Assembly (NCBI GenBank): GCA_964562685.1
Contig: CAZLUP010000003.1
Location: 62,001-126,000 of the forward strand
Direction of reading: 5' to 3'
DNA: 64,000 nucleotides
Source: Stanieria sp964562685
Lineage (GTDB): Bacteria; Cyanobacteriota; Cyanobacteriia; Cyanobacteriales; Xenococcaceae
The notes under the pieces are model-generated. The model had not been told where the DNA came from, did no database searches, and was given only the letters and a program-made list of their open reading frames with translations. Positions 43,934-52,917 of this stretch are shown here, piece by piece. A program made the position numbers and the translations under genes. The stretch's first letter is position 1; the number at the start of each line of letters is the position of its first letter.

Positions 43934-46591
43934 ATGCAGCCTACCGATTCTAGTAAATTTACCGAACAAGCTTGGGATGCGATCGTCAAATCACAAGAAT
44001 TTGCCAAATTATTTCAAAATCAAAATTTAGAAGTAGAACACGTAATTTTAGCTTTAGTCGAACAAGAAGGATTAGCTCAAACTATTTTTAGTAAAGCTAA
44101 TATTGATGTTGCTCGTCTCAAACAACAGCTAGAAGTTTTTACCCATCGCCAACCTAAAACTGGTGCAACTCAACTATATCTCGGTCGTGCTTTAGATGAA
44201 ATGTTAGACCGTGCTGAGTCTTGTCGTGCCAGTTGGCAAGATAAGTTTATTTCTGTCGAACACTTGTTGATGGGTTTTGCTGAGGATAATCGGATTGGTA
44301 AGCGGACTCTACGGAATTTTAGCTTAGATCCTCAAGATTTAGAAAAAGTTATTAAATCGATTCGGGGGACTCAAAAAGTCACTCAACAAAATCAAGAAGA
44401 AAGATATCAGGCGTTAGAAAAATATGGTAGAGATTTAACTCAACAAGCTAAAAATGGGAAGCTAGATCCTGTTATTGGTAGAGATGAAGAGATACGTCGA
44501 GTAATTCAGGTGCTTTCGCGTCGTTCTAAGAATAATCCTGTTTTAATTGGTGAACCTGGAGTAGGGAAAACTGCGATCGCGGAAGGGTTGGCACAACGAA
44601 TTGTTAATGGAGATGTACCTGAATCACTGAAAAATCGTCAGTTAATCTCTCTAGATATGGGCAGTTTGATTGCTGGGGCAAAATATCGTGGGGAATTTGA
44701 AGACAGGTTGCGTTCGGTATTAAAAGAGGTAACTCAATCAGAAGGACAAATTGTTTTATTTATCGATGAAGTCCATACCGTAGTTGGTGCAGGTTCTCGT
44801 GAAGGTTCGATGGATGCGGGAAATCTGCTGAAACCAATGTTAGCCAGAGGCGAATTACGTTGTATTGGGGCGACTACTTTAGATGAATATCGTAAGCATA
44901 TTGAAAAGGATCCAGCTTTAGAAAGACGCTTTCAACAGGTTTATGTCAAGCAACCGACGGTAGAAGATACGGTTTCTATCCTACGGGGATTAAAAGAACG
45001 TTATGAAGTTCACCACGGAGTCAAAATTACCGACTCTGCCTTAGTTGCAGCAGCCACTCTTTCCCATCGTTATATTACCGATAGATTTTTACCAGATAAA
45101 GCGATCGATCTTGTAGACGAAGCAGCAGCAAAATTAAAAATGGAAATCACTTCTAAACCTGTAGAATTAGAAGCGATCGACCGTCGGTTGATGCAGTTAC
45201 AGATGGAAAAACTTTCCTTAGAAGGAGAAAGTCAACGTTCTGGTATTTTAGTAGTTGACCGTGCTTCCAAAGAAAGATTAGAACGAATTCAAGAAGAAAT
45301 TAAGGAACTCGAAAGCAAACAAAACGAACTTTCTTCTCAATGGCAATCGGAAAAACAACTTTTGGATGAAATTAACGCCCTTAAGGAAGAAGAAGAACAA
45401 CTACGTTTACAAGTAGAACAGGCAGAAAGAGCTTACGATCTCAATAAGGCTGCTCAATTGAAATACGGTAAACTGGAAATCTTGCAACGAGATTTAGAAG
45501 TCAAAGAAACTAAACTGCTAGAAATTCAGTCCGAAGGCGCAGCTTTACTGAGAGAACAAGTAAGTGAATCAGATATTGCGGAAATTGTGGCGAATTGGAC
45601 AGGAATACCTGTTAATCGTTTATTAGAGTCAGAAAAGCAAAAACTTTTACAACTAGAACAACATCTAGGACGAAGAGTAATCGGACAAAAAGAAGCTGTC
45701 GAAGCTGTAGCAGCAGCAATTCGGCGTGCTAGGGCAGGAATGAAAGACCCCAGTAGACCGATTGGTTCATTTTTGTTTATGGGTTCAACAGGGGTAGGTA
45801 AAACTGAATTAGCTAGGGCGTTAGCTGCCTTTCTGTTTGATAGCGAAGATGCCATGGTGCGGATTGATATGTCCGAGTACATGGAAAAACACGCTGTTTC
45901 TCGTTTGGTGGGTGCGCCTCCTGGATATGTTGGTTATGAAGAAGGAGGACAGTTATCAGAAGCGGTGCGCCGTCGTCCTTATTCGGTAGTTTTATTAGAT
46001 GAAGTGGAAAAAGCCCACAAAGATGTTTTCAATATCCTGCTGCAAGTTCTGGATGATGGTAGGATTACTGACTCTCAGGGCAGAATAGTTGATTTCCGCA
46101 ATACTATTATTGTCATGACTAGCAATATTGGTAGCGAATCTATTCTTAGTGGGATGGAACAAAAAACTGACTACTATACGATTGAAAAACAAGTAACTCA
46201 GGCTTTAAGAAAACATTTTCGTCCAGAATTTCTCAACCGTATCGATGATTTAATCTTTTTTCATACTCTTGGGCGAGAACAATTACGTCACATCGTTCGG
46301 ATTCAAATTAAACGAATTCAAAACCTATTAGCTGAACAAAAAATTAGACTGGAATTATCAACTTCGGCTCAAGATTATATTGTCGATATTGGTTACGATC
46401 CCGCTTATGGCGCGCGTCCATTAAAACGAGCAATTCAACGAGAATTAGAAAATCCGATCGCAACTAAAATTTTAGATAATACCTTTACTGAAGGGGATAC
46501 AATTTTTGTTGATTGCACCGAGCATCATCTGACTTTTGACAAATCGGAACAACTTGTACCAATAGTCCCAGAAGTACTTAGTTCTAATTAA
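43934..46591 (+). CDS. clpB: ClpB-type AAA+ disaggregase
   Basis: The 885-residue protein has the N-domain (double Clp_N, about 8-150), AAA1 with Walker A GEPGVGKTA near 208 and Walker B LFIDEVHT, a middle coiled coil (about 410-530, LERIQEEIKELESKQNEL), and AAA2 with GSTGVGKTE near 620. It has a C-terminal D2-small domain. It is a hexameric ATPase that resolubilises aggregated proteins with the DnaK system. Cyanobacteria often carry two clpB genes; which paralogue this is cannot be settled here. No CIRCE element was seen upstream. Confidence 0.95.
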   Translation: MQPTDSSKFTEQAWDAIVKSQEFAKLFQNQNLEVEHVILALVEQEGLAQTIFSKANIDVARLKQQLEVFTHRQPKTGATQLYLGRALDEMLDRAESCRASWQDKFISVEHLLMGFAEDNRIGKRTLRNFSLDPQDLEKVIKSIRGTQKVTQQNQEERYQALEKYGRDLTQQAKNGKLDPVIGRDEEIRRVIQVLSRRSKNNPVLIGEPGVGKTAIAEGLAQRIVNGDVPESLKNRQLISLDMGSLIAGAKYRGEFEDRLRSVLKEVTQSEGQIVLFIDEVHTVVGAGSREGSMDAGNLLKPMLARGELRCIGATTLDEYRKHIEKDPALERRFQQVYVKQPTVEDTVSILRGLKERYEVHHGVKITDSALVAAATLSHRYITDRFLPDKAIDLVDEAAAKLKMEITSKPVELEAIDRRLMQLQMEKLSLEGESQRSGILVVDRASKERLERIQEEIKELESKQNELSSQWQSEKQLLDEINALKEEEEQLRLQVEQAERAYDLNKAAQLKYGKLEILQRDLEVKETKLLEIQSEGAALLREQVSESDIAEIVANWTGIPVNRLLESEKQKLLQLEQHLGRRVIGQKEAVEAVAAAIRRARAGMKDPSRPIGSFLFMGSTGVGKTELARALAAFLFDSEDAMVRIDMSEYMEKHAVSRLVGAPPGYVGYEEGGQLSEAVRRRPYSVVLLDEVEKAHKDVFNILLQVLDDGRITDSQGRIVDFRNTIIVMTSNIGSESILSGMEQKTDYYTIEKQVTQALRKHFRPEFLNRIDDLIFFHTLGREQLRHIVRIQIKRIQNLLAEQKIRLELSTSAQDYIVDIGYDPAYGARPLKRAIQRELENPIATKILDNTFTEGDTIFVDCTEHHLTFDKSEQLVPIVPEVLSSN

Positions 46592-46618
46592 GGTGATACC
46601 CTGATTAAAATTAGTTGG

Positions 46619-47692
46619 TCACTGGTCACTGAAAACGCGATCGCCTGTGACTAAATCGAACCAGTGTAGATGAGTAGTTGGTAAGTTTAAAAATACTGTA
46701 TCTCCCTCCCACTTAAGATCAATTGGTAATAAAATTCTGAGGATTTGATTAGAATTGGCTACTTTGACACTAATCAGATTTTCTTTGCCCAATTGTTCGA
46801 CTAGATAAATTTCTCCTGTAACAGTTGTGTCTGTTGCAAACTGGGCTAACTCAACATCTTCTGGACGAATTCCCAACATGATTTGAGGAGGAATAGTAGC
46901 TAGAGGTGGAAGTGGTAAATTAGTATCACCCAAAATAGCAGCATTGCCTTGACATTTGAGAGTTAGTAAATTCATTTGGGGACTGCCGACAAAACCAGCT
47001 ACAAATTGATTAGCAGGATGGGTATAAATTTTACTTGGTGGATCGAGTTGTTGGACTAACCCATCGTATAAAACTGCTACTTTGGTGGAGAGGGTCATTG
47101 CTTCGGTTTGGTCGTGGGTAACATATACTACGGGTTTATTTTGTTCTTTAAATAATTGTTTTAATTGCGCCCTTACTTGTTCGCGCAGTAGTGCATCCAA
47201 ATTACTCAAAGGTTCATCTAATAAAAACACTTCAGGGTTACGAACTAATGCCCTCGCTAAAGCTACTCTTTGGCGTTGTCCCCCAGACATTTGACCGGGT
47301 TTGCGATCGAGGAGATGAGTTAATTCTAACTTTTGGGCAGCTTCAGCAATTCTTAGTTGAATTTCTTCTGAAGGCATTTTTCGTAATTTGAGGGCGGTGC
47401 CAATATTTTCTGCTGCACTCATGTGAGGATAAAGAGCATAGCTTTGAAATACCATCGCCATATTGCGGTCGCCTGGAAGAATTTTGTTAAGGTTTTTCTC
47501 TCCCAGAAGGATGTTTCCTTGAGTTGGTTGTTCTAAACCTGCAATTAAGCGGAGTAAAGTAGATTTACCACAACCAGAAGGACCTAATAAGGTTAAAAAT
47601 TCACCATTTTCTACTTCTAGAGAAATATCTTTAACGGGAATTACCTTGGAACTATATCTTTTTTGGAGATTTTGTAGTTCTAATTTAGCCAT
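46619..47692 (-). CDS. Sugar-type ABC transporter ATP-binding protein
   Basis: The 357-residue ATPase has Walker A GPSGCGKST (about 36-44), Q-loop VFQSYALYPH, signature LSGGQRQRVALARAL, Walker B VFLLDEPLSNLDA and the switch His in VTHDQTEAM. The C-terminal 120 residues form the OB-fold regulatory domain typical of the MalK/UgpC/MsmK group. It energises import of sugars or glycerol-phosphate-type solutes. No permease or binding protein is adjacent, so it may serve several transporters. Confidence 0.92.
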   Translation of the reverse strand: MAKLELQNLQKRYSSKVIPVKDISLEVENGEFLTLLGPSGCGKSTLLRLIAGLEQPTQGNILLGEKNLNKILPGDRNMAMVFQSYALYPHMSAAENIGTALKLRKMPSEEIQLRIAEAAQKLELTHLLDRKPGQMSGGQRQRVALARALVRNPEVFLLDEPLSNLDALLREQVRAQLKQLFKEQNKPVVYVTHDQTEAMTLSTKVAVLYDGLVQQLDPPSKIYTHPANQFVAGFVGSPQMNLLTLKCQGNAAILGDTNLPLPPLATIPPQIMLGIRPEDVELAQFATDTTVTGEIYLVEQLGKENLISVKVANSNQILRILLPIDLKWEGDTVFLNLPTTHLHWFDLVTGDRVFSDQ

Positions 47693-47994
47693 TATTGATT
47701 TGAATTAAACGTTTAACAACTTAAATCGGCAATTTAACTAAAAGTTTTAATTATTCTTATGGCAGATAGTATCAAGATATGGGCTTTTTTGGACAATTTT
47801 GTCGAACGCTTTTACTATTTGCCCGATGGAAGGATTTATGAGGATTTTGTGGTTTCAATTGCCCAAAAATAATTTTGAAGAAAAAATTAAAAAAAGCTAA
47901 ACTATGAAAGAATCGAAAGCAAAAATTCAACTTAAACAGTTAAATTTTGAATTGCAATTCAATTGAAACGAGCCTGTCAGCAGGAGTTTGGAAG
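47693..47994. other. Intergenic region upstream of clpS
   Basis: A 302-bp spacer between divergent genes. It includes a possible 37-codon frame at 47759-47872 and the AGGAG ribosome-binding site of clpS at about 47981-47985. Confidence 0.5.
47759..47872 (+). CDS. Possible 37-residue small protein
   Basis: An ATG frame at 47759 encodes MADSIKIWAFLDNFVERFYY followed by 17 more residues and a TAA. The composition is protein-like (Trp, Tyr, acidic and aromatic residues well spread), which is unusual for a random frame in AT-rich DNA. There is no good ribosome-binding site. It could be a small gene or the remnant of a larger one. Confidence 0.25.
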   Translation: MADSIKIWAFLDNFVERFYYLPDGRIYEDFVVSIAQK

Positions 47995-48288
47995 ATGACT
48001 GCTTCACCAACGGTAATTAAAGAAAAGGAAAGTAAAGTTGTTAGCAAGCCTTATCCAAACTACAAGGTAATTGTGCTTAATGATGACTTTAATACATTTC
48101 AACACGTTGCTGAATGTTTAATGACTTATATTCCTGGTATGACTAGCGATCGCGCTTGGGATTTAACCAATCAAATTCATTTTGAAGGACAAGCGATCGT
48201 TTGGGTGGGTCCCCAAGAACAAGCTGAATTATATCATCAACAATTAAAACGGGCTGGTTTAACAATGGCACCTCTGGAGGAAGCTTAA
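47995..48288 (+). CDS. clpS: ATP-dependent Clp protease adaptor ClpS
   Basis: The 97-residue adaptor starts at ATG 47995, with AGGAG ten bases upstream; a TTG at 47947 is less likely. It shows YPNYKVIVLNDDFNTFQHV (substrate-binding Asn-Asp-Asp region), CLMTYIPGMTSDRAW and the late VWVGPQEQAELYHQQL helix. ClpS delivers N-degron substrates to ClpA/ClpC. Length is normal. The DUF2103 gene follows four bases later, so the two are co-transcribed. Confidence 0.93.
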   Translation: MTASPTVIKEKESKVVSKPYPNYKVIVLNDDFNTFQHVAECLMTYIPGMTSDRAWDLTNQIHFEGQAIVWVGPQEQAELYHQQLKRAGLTMAPLEEA

Positions 48289-48292
48289 ATTT

Positions 48293-48580
48293 ATGAATAG
48301 TTCTTCTGAGGGTAGGTTAGTCTGGAATCATTCTACTCATTTACAAGGATTAATTCCGATTTTAGAAAAATTGACTACTTGTGAAGGAATTAAAACGATT
48401 ACCCCAGGAGAACTTAGTTCTGTTCGAGGTCATTGTCCTAAATTAAAGTTAAGAGTTTCTGTTCCAATTCGCGGTGGATATAAATTAATTGCCCGCTACG
48501 GAAAAACTGTCCAAGAAGTATTTATTATTACTAATATATCTAAAACTGAATTAGAAAATTTCATTAGTAAGTTTTTGTAG
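48293..48580 (+). CDS. DUF2103 protein, co-transcribed with clpS
   Basis: The 95-residue protein has NHSTHLQGLIPILEKLTTC, TPGELSSVRGHCPKLKLRVS and GGYKLIARYGKTVQEVFI, the pattern of DUF2103, a small family annotated as predicted metal-binding. Cys/His residues are few (Cys30, Cys44 and nearby His), so metal binding is unproven. It starts four bases after clpS; a functional link to proteolysis is inferred from this alone. Confidence 0.85.
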   Translation: MNSSSEGRLVWNHSTHLQGLIPILEKLTTCEGIKTITPGELSSVRGHCPKLKLRVSVPIRGGYKLIARYGKTVQEVFIITNISKTELENFISKFL

Positions 48581-48743
48581 TCGATCTAAATTAAAGTGTT
48601 TCGTTAAGAATTAAAAAATGTGTCCACGGATGAACGCTGATAAACGCTGATGAATTTGTTCATGAGTGATGTTGCGTTTTGGGTTTTGATATAGCGATTT
48701 TTAATTTGGTGATGTGTATTTGTGCTGATACTTTTTGGTTTAA

Positions 48744-49340
48744 TTATAATTTTGGTTGAGTAGCTGAGTTTTCAGTAGAAGATATTTGTTTGGATTTTTT
48801 GGATTTGAAAATAATACCGATAATTATGATACCTGCGATCGCAGTAAACAACCAGGGTAAAAAGTTCAGTGATGATTGAGTATTAGTATGATTGGTTGGA
48901 GGAATAACTGGATTTGGTTGACTCGTTTCTGTTTGGGGTTGAGTAATTCCAGGACTGACATTTACTGTATAACTAAGTTTAAAAGGTTCAAAATCTCCTT
49001 TTGCTTTGGGTTTCCCACTAATTTCTAACAGATAACTACCTGCTTCTGGAAAAATAATGGTTGCACCAGGAACGTCTTGATATTGGGCTTCAGGATCAAG
49101 AGATTGTAAAGTAGGATTCAAAAGAGGCTGAGTGGGAGAAGATTGCCTATAAACTGCTAAATTACAATCACATTGACTCAGAGGAATTGATGCACCACCT
49201 TGACGAGTCAAACCAAACCAAGCGATCGCATTTTCTCCTGCACGTGGACTATGGTTTGGTTCGATATGAAAAGTTACGCCCACATTACCATCTGCTTTAA
49301 TATTATGAGCTATAAGAAAAGGTTTAATCAAAGAAGACAT
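48744..49340 (-). CDS. Hypothetical membrane-anchored beta-domain protein
   Basis: The 198-residue protein has an N-terminal beta-rich domain (about 8-130: GVTFHIEPNHSPRAGENAIAW, SQCDCNLAVYRQSS, GATIIFPEAGSYLLEISGKP). A Pro/Thr-rich linker follows, then one membrane segment at about 163-182 and a basic tail. The His and CDC residues may bind metal. No signal peptide is clear. It is divergent from the UreH-like gene at 49622, and metal or copper handling is a guess from that context. Confidence 0.7.
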   Translation of the reverse strand: MSSLIKPFLIAHNIKADGNVGVTFHIEPNHSPRAGENAIAWFGLTRQGGASIPLSQCDCNLAVYRQSSPTQPLLNPTLQSLDPEAQYQDVPGATIIFPEAGSYLLEISGKPKAKGDFEPFKLSYTVNVSPGITQPQTETSQPNPVIPPTNHTNTQSSLNFLPWLFTAIAGIIIIGIIFKSKKSKQISSTENSATQPKL

Positions 49341-49621
49341 AATTTGTTTTAATTAGCTCTAACAACAAACTTTAAACCAAATTGAACCAACGAAACCCAA
49401 TCGGATACAACTCAGTATTAAGATAAGGATCAGTATATATCCTTATTGTTTAACTTAAATTCCTCTTGAATCAATTCAAACAAGCCAGAACAAAAGAAAC
49501 AGTGTTTGCACTAAGCTGTTTCACACTTAATTTTCATAATTCAAACAAGCTAGAAGCATAAATAAGGCTGAGTTTAATTCTTTTATTTTTAATTTTTTTT
49601 TGACTTTTGACTTTATAAGCT

Positions 49622-50788
49622 GTGTTAGATTTACTTTTGATTGCTAGCATTGGATTTCTAGGAAGTTTCGGTCATTGTGCGGGAATGTGTAGCCCTTTAG
49701 CGATTTCTTTTTCGCTGTCGCAGCAAAATCAAGCTAAATCTTCTTGGTTATCAAGTTTAGTTTTTCATCTTTTGCTTAATCTCGGTAGAATTACCAGCTA
49801 TGCTTTAGTCGGTGCAGCCCTAGGTAGTATTAGTTCTTTAATTTTTACAGGGACAATCCGTCAATTAATGGCAATTGTGATGGGTTTAATGTTAATTTGG
49901 TTGGGTTTACTGCGGATTAAGCCAGATTTTTTACCCAATCTGCCCATCTTACACCCCTTTCAAGGAAAACTTCACGCCTGCTTGAGTCAAGCTATGAGTA
50001 GTCTTGCTTCCCAAACCTCTTGGTGGACTCCTGCAATTTTAGGCATTTTTTGGGGTCTAATTCCCTGCGGTTTTCTTTACGCAGCACAAATTAAAGCAGC
50101 AGAATCCCATAATCTTTGGTGGGGAATGGCAATTATGCTGGCTTTTGGCTTGGGAACAATGCCCACTATGGTAGCGGTAGGATTATCAGCTTCCCGTTTA
50201 AGTCACGACCGCAGAAGTCAATTAACTCGTTTGGGAGGATGGATTACTGTTGCGATCGGAGTGTTAACTTTGTGGCGTACCGATGCCATGATCGATTATA
50301 CGGGACATGGAGCATTATTTTTATTAATGCTAGCTTTGATAGCTCGCCCGATTGCTAAATGGTGGTCAGTACCTCTACAATATCGTCGCGTGATTGGTGT
50401 GGGAGCATATTTTTTAGCGATCGCTCATACTGCCCATATGTTCGACCATACCCTCAATTGGAATTTAAATTCATTGTCATTTATGATACCTCAGCATCAG
50501 TTGGGTTTAATGATTGGAATGATTGCTTTATGCTTGATGACTCCCGCAGCCTTAACCAGTTTTGATCATTGGCAACATATACTAGGTAGACATTGGCGAC
50601 AAATTCATCTGTTTTCTCTCCCTGCCCTATTACTAGCTGCTGGTCATACTATTTTAATTGGTTCTCATTATTTGGGAGAGTTGACTTGGAATTGGCAAAC
50701 TCAAGTACGAGTGTTGGTTATTTTAGTCATGACTGGCGGAGTAATACTGTTACGAATCTTTAATCCTTGGCAAAAAGCAAAAAGCTAG
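49622..50788 (+). CDS. UreH/DsbD-like membrane protein fused to a His-containing membrane domain
   Basis: The 388-residue protein starts at GTG 49622. Residues 5-215 match the UreH_2/TauE-type fold: GSFGHCAGMCSPLAISFS near the N-terminus (a His-Cys-Gly-Met-Cys metal-like motif), six or so helices, and GLIPCGFLYAA. Residues 220-388 are a second helical bundle with HTAHMFDH, WRQIHLFSL and AAGHTILIGSHY, resembling ferric-reductase-type heme domains. The fusion suggests metal or electron transfer across the membrane. DUF427 follows 27 bp downstream. Function is inferred. Confidence 0.75.
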   Translation: MLDLLLIASIGFLGSFGHCAGMCSPLAISFSLSQQNQAKSSWLSSLVFHLLLNLGRITSYALVGAALGSISSLIFTGTIRQLMAIVMGLMLIWLGLLRIKPDFLPNLPILHPFQGKLHACLSQAMSSLASQTSWWTPAILGIFWGLIPCGFLYAAQIKAAESHNLWWGMAIMLAFGLGTMPTMVAVGLSASRLSHDRRSQLTRLGGWITVAIGVLTLWRTDAMIDYTGHGALFLLMLALIARPIAKWWSVPLQYRRVIGVGAYFLAIAHTAHMFDHTLNWNLNSLSFMIPQHQLGLMIGMIALCLMTPAALTSFDHWQHILGRHWRQIHLFSLPALLLAAGHTILIGSHYLGELTWNWQTQVRVLVILVMTGGVILLRIFNPWQKAKS

Positions 50789-50815
50789 TTCAACTCAGAA
50801 GAGGAATAATTAATA

Positions 50816-51313
50816 ATGTTTAAACCAAAACCGATTCCACCCCAACCCGGTCAAGAATCCGTCTGGGATTATCCTCGTCCTCCTCGTCTAGAAAGTTCTA
50901 CCCAACATATCCAAGTAATTTTCAATCAGATTACTATTGCTGATAGTCACCGTACTTATCGAGTTTTAGAAACTAGCCATCCTCCAGTTTATTACATTCC
51001 TCCCGAAGATATTCAAATGGAGTATCTTCATCAAACTACCAAACAGTCTTTTTGTGAATGGAAAGGAACAGCTAACTACTATACCATCCAAGCAGGCGAT
51101 CGCCAAGAAGTCAATGTAGCTTGGTTTTATCCCAATCCTACTCATGAATTTGCTGCGATTAAAAATTATATAGCTTTTTATCCTAGTCGCATGGATGCTT
51201 GTTATGTCGATGGAGAACAAGTTCAACCTCAACCTGGTGATTTTTATGGCGGTTGGATTACCAAAAATATAGTTGGTCCTTTTAAAGGTAGTGTTGATAG
51301 TTGGGGATGGTAA
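50816..51313 (+). CDS. DUF427 protein
   Basis: The 165-residue protein has the DUF427 pattern: ESVWDYPRPPRLE, PPVYYIPPEDI, SFCEWKGTANYYTI and AWFYPNPTHEFAAIKNYIAFYP. The family is a small beta-barrel of unknown function. The start ATG follows GAGGA by about ten bases. It is probably co-transcribed with the UreH-like gene 27 bp upstream. Its stop codon lies at the edge of a small palindromic element (51313-51361). Confidence 0.88.
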   Translation: MFKPKPIPPQPGQESVWDYPRPPRLESSTQHIQVIFNQITIADSHRTYRVLETSHPPVYYIPPEDIQMEYLHQTTKQSFCEWKGTANYYTIQAGDRQEVNVAWFYPNPTHEFAAIKNYIAFYPSRMDACYVDGEQVQPQPGDFYGGWITKNIVGPFKGSVDSWGW

Positions 51314-51361
51314 TCAGTTATCGGTACAGACGCGAAATTTTGCGTCTGTACATCAGTTATC
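51313..51361. repeat. 28-bp palindrome flanked by 10-bp direct repeats
   Basis: A perfect 10-bp inverted repeat GTACAGACGC/GCGTCTGTAC (51324-51333 and 51342-51351) closes an 8-base loop. It is flanked by direct repeats ATCAGTTATC at 51313-51322 and 51352-51361. The layout looks like a tiny mobile element with a target-site duplication, placed right after the DUF427 stop. Confidence 0.7.
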
Positions 51362-51569
51362 TTATATTCACTGTTCCCTAATTTTATTGAGAAGAGAAGG
51401 ATATCCTTGTATTTTTTATGCTGATTATTATGGAACGCATTACAAAGCTCAATGTTTCTATTTGGATACAAATATAATTCATTTCTCCTTGCCAATTTCC
51501 TCACAAATTCTTCAACATTGGCTCTTACAGTAAAAATGAAGACCAGGTATCTACTCAGGGAGGTAGATT

Positions 51570-51791
51570 ATGATTAAAACAATTCCCTACTCCCTCGAAG
51601 AAATCAAATCTGAAGTTCGTCAATTAGTCGATCAAGGTCTTCTTGAACGGCAACAACCCTTGTATATGCTATGTCAATATATCGCACCAAGAGAATGGAT
51701 TTGCGTGGAGTTAGAGTTAGAAAAAAATGATTATCTTTTGAGAGATAAAATAGGCGATCTTTTAGCCCATGAAGAGTGGGAAGAAGACTGA
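51570..51791 (+). CDS. Small conserved hypothetical protein
   Basis: The 73-residue protein is acidic and helical (MIKTIPYSLEEIKSEVRQL, then YIAPREWICVELELEKNDYLLRD, ending HEEWEED). GGAGG eight bases before the ATG supports translation. No family or function is recognised. It precedes a 650-bp spacer. Confidence 0.7.
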   Translation: MIKTIPYSLEEIKSEVRQLVDQGLLERQQPLYMLCQYIAPREWICVELELEKNDYLLRDKIGDLLAHEEWEED

Positions 51792-52443
51792 CAAAATTTC
51801 TTGCTTAGTTAAAATTGTTTGCTAAAAAATTTAGTTATTGATATTTTCAAAATCTTGATTCATTTATGAATAGTAGACAATAAATCAAGTTTGATAAATT
51901 GACAATTTTAATGCTCCTGAGCTATTTATAAGTGTTTTTTCTTGATTAATAACAAGATTAAAAAGATTGTCAAGATATTTAATTCTCTTGAAATTCTAAG
52001 TTGATTAATTTTAATGCTTAGTAAATGATGATGAGATTAACTCAAAAAAAAGAAGATTTAGTAATAATAAATTTAGTTATTTAAGGGTTTTTACTTAAGT
52101 ATTTTTGCTCAAAGTTATTATTTAAAAATGTCATGAAGTTTACAGACAAATGTAGCAAAAATATGTAACTATTACTTTAGCTTTAGGATTGTTTAAATAT
52201 AATAAAATGTTTAGATACCAATGATAGTTTCTTAACATTTTTTAATATAAAACTTTTTCCTTAAAAATCTAAAATCTAGAAAAATATTTAAGCTTCTCCT
52301 AAGATCGAGGAGTTTTTGATTTAAAATCAACTAGATTTTTGTTGTAATTTTTTAAACAGATTAAATCAAATATTTGAGTGGTTGCTTTTTTGCCGTTTTA
52401 ATTTTAAAAATTTTAATAAAAACTTTAGATTGTAGGTGTCAAT
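51792..52443. other. Long AT-rich intergenic region
   Basis: A 652-bp spacer with very low GC. The only structures noted are a short hairpin CTCCT/AGGAG with TTTTT at about 52296-52317, a weak plus-strand terminator-like site, and runs of A and T. No open frame is convincing. The promoter of the zinc-finger gene at 52444 should lie in its right part. Confidence 0.5.
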
Positions 52444-52629
52444 ATGAATGATTGTCCTTGTTGCTCATCGAAGCTTCTTTGTCATATTAATCAGCAAAAA
52501 ATTTATTGGTTTTGTTCTAATTGTGGACAAGAAATGCCCAATTTAAATAATTTGAATAAAACAAAAACAAAAGCAGGGCGTACTAATTTTTCCGTAATAT
52601 CCACCCAAAATCAACCCATTACTATGTAG
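52444..52629 (+). CDS. Small zinc-ribbon-like protein
   Basis: The 61-residue protein has two CxxC pairs: CPCC (residues 4-7) and CSNC (about 28-31), separated by LLCHINQQKIYWF. This could bind one zinc. The rest is polar. Similar short proteins are common in cyanobacteria and their role is unknown. It lies 14 bp upstream of the DUF1816 gene, so the two are probably co-transcribed. Confidence 0.75.
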   Translation: MNDCPCCSSKLLCHINQQKIYWFCSNCGQEMPNLNNLNKTKTKAGRTNFSVISTQNQPITM

Positions 52630-52643
52630 GAAATAAAGTAAGC

Positions 52644-52901
52644 ATGTTCGAGTCAACTTCATTTTTAACTAGCCAACAATCTTCTTCAAATATTAAAAAG
52701 ACAAGAATTCCTTGGTGGGTAATCATTCAGACTACTATTCCTTACTGCACTTATTATTTTGGTCCTTTTAACAATGCTAAAGAAGCGCAATTATCTCAGT
52801 ACGGCTACTTAGAAGACTTGATGGAAGAAAAAGCTCACGGAATTTCCGTACAAATTAAACAATCTCGACCGCCTCAATCACTAACTCTTTATGAAGAATG
52901 A
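52644..52901 (+). CDS. DUF1816 protein
   Basis: The 85-residue protein has the DUF1816 pattern PWWVIIQTTIPYCTYYFGPF and KEAQLSQYGYLEDLMEEKAHGI. This small cyanobacterial family is related in shape to phycobilisome-linker-like peptides but has no settled function. It follows the zinc-ribbon gene by 14 bp and converges on the hybrid kinase gene. Confidence 0.85.
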   Translation: MFESTSFLTSQQSSSNIKKTRIPWWVIIQTTIPYCTYYFGPFNNAKEAQLSQYGYLEDLMEEKAHGISVQIKQSRPPQSLTLYEE

Positions 52902-52917
52902 TTAAAAAATATCTCCA

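Noticed and set aside
51244..51533. Two 86-codon frames on opposite strands past the DUF427 gene
   Set aside because: Both run through the palindromic element and lack a ribosome-binding site and protein-like composition.
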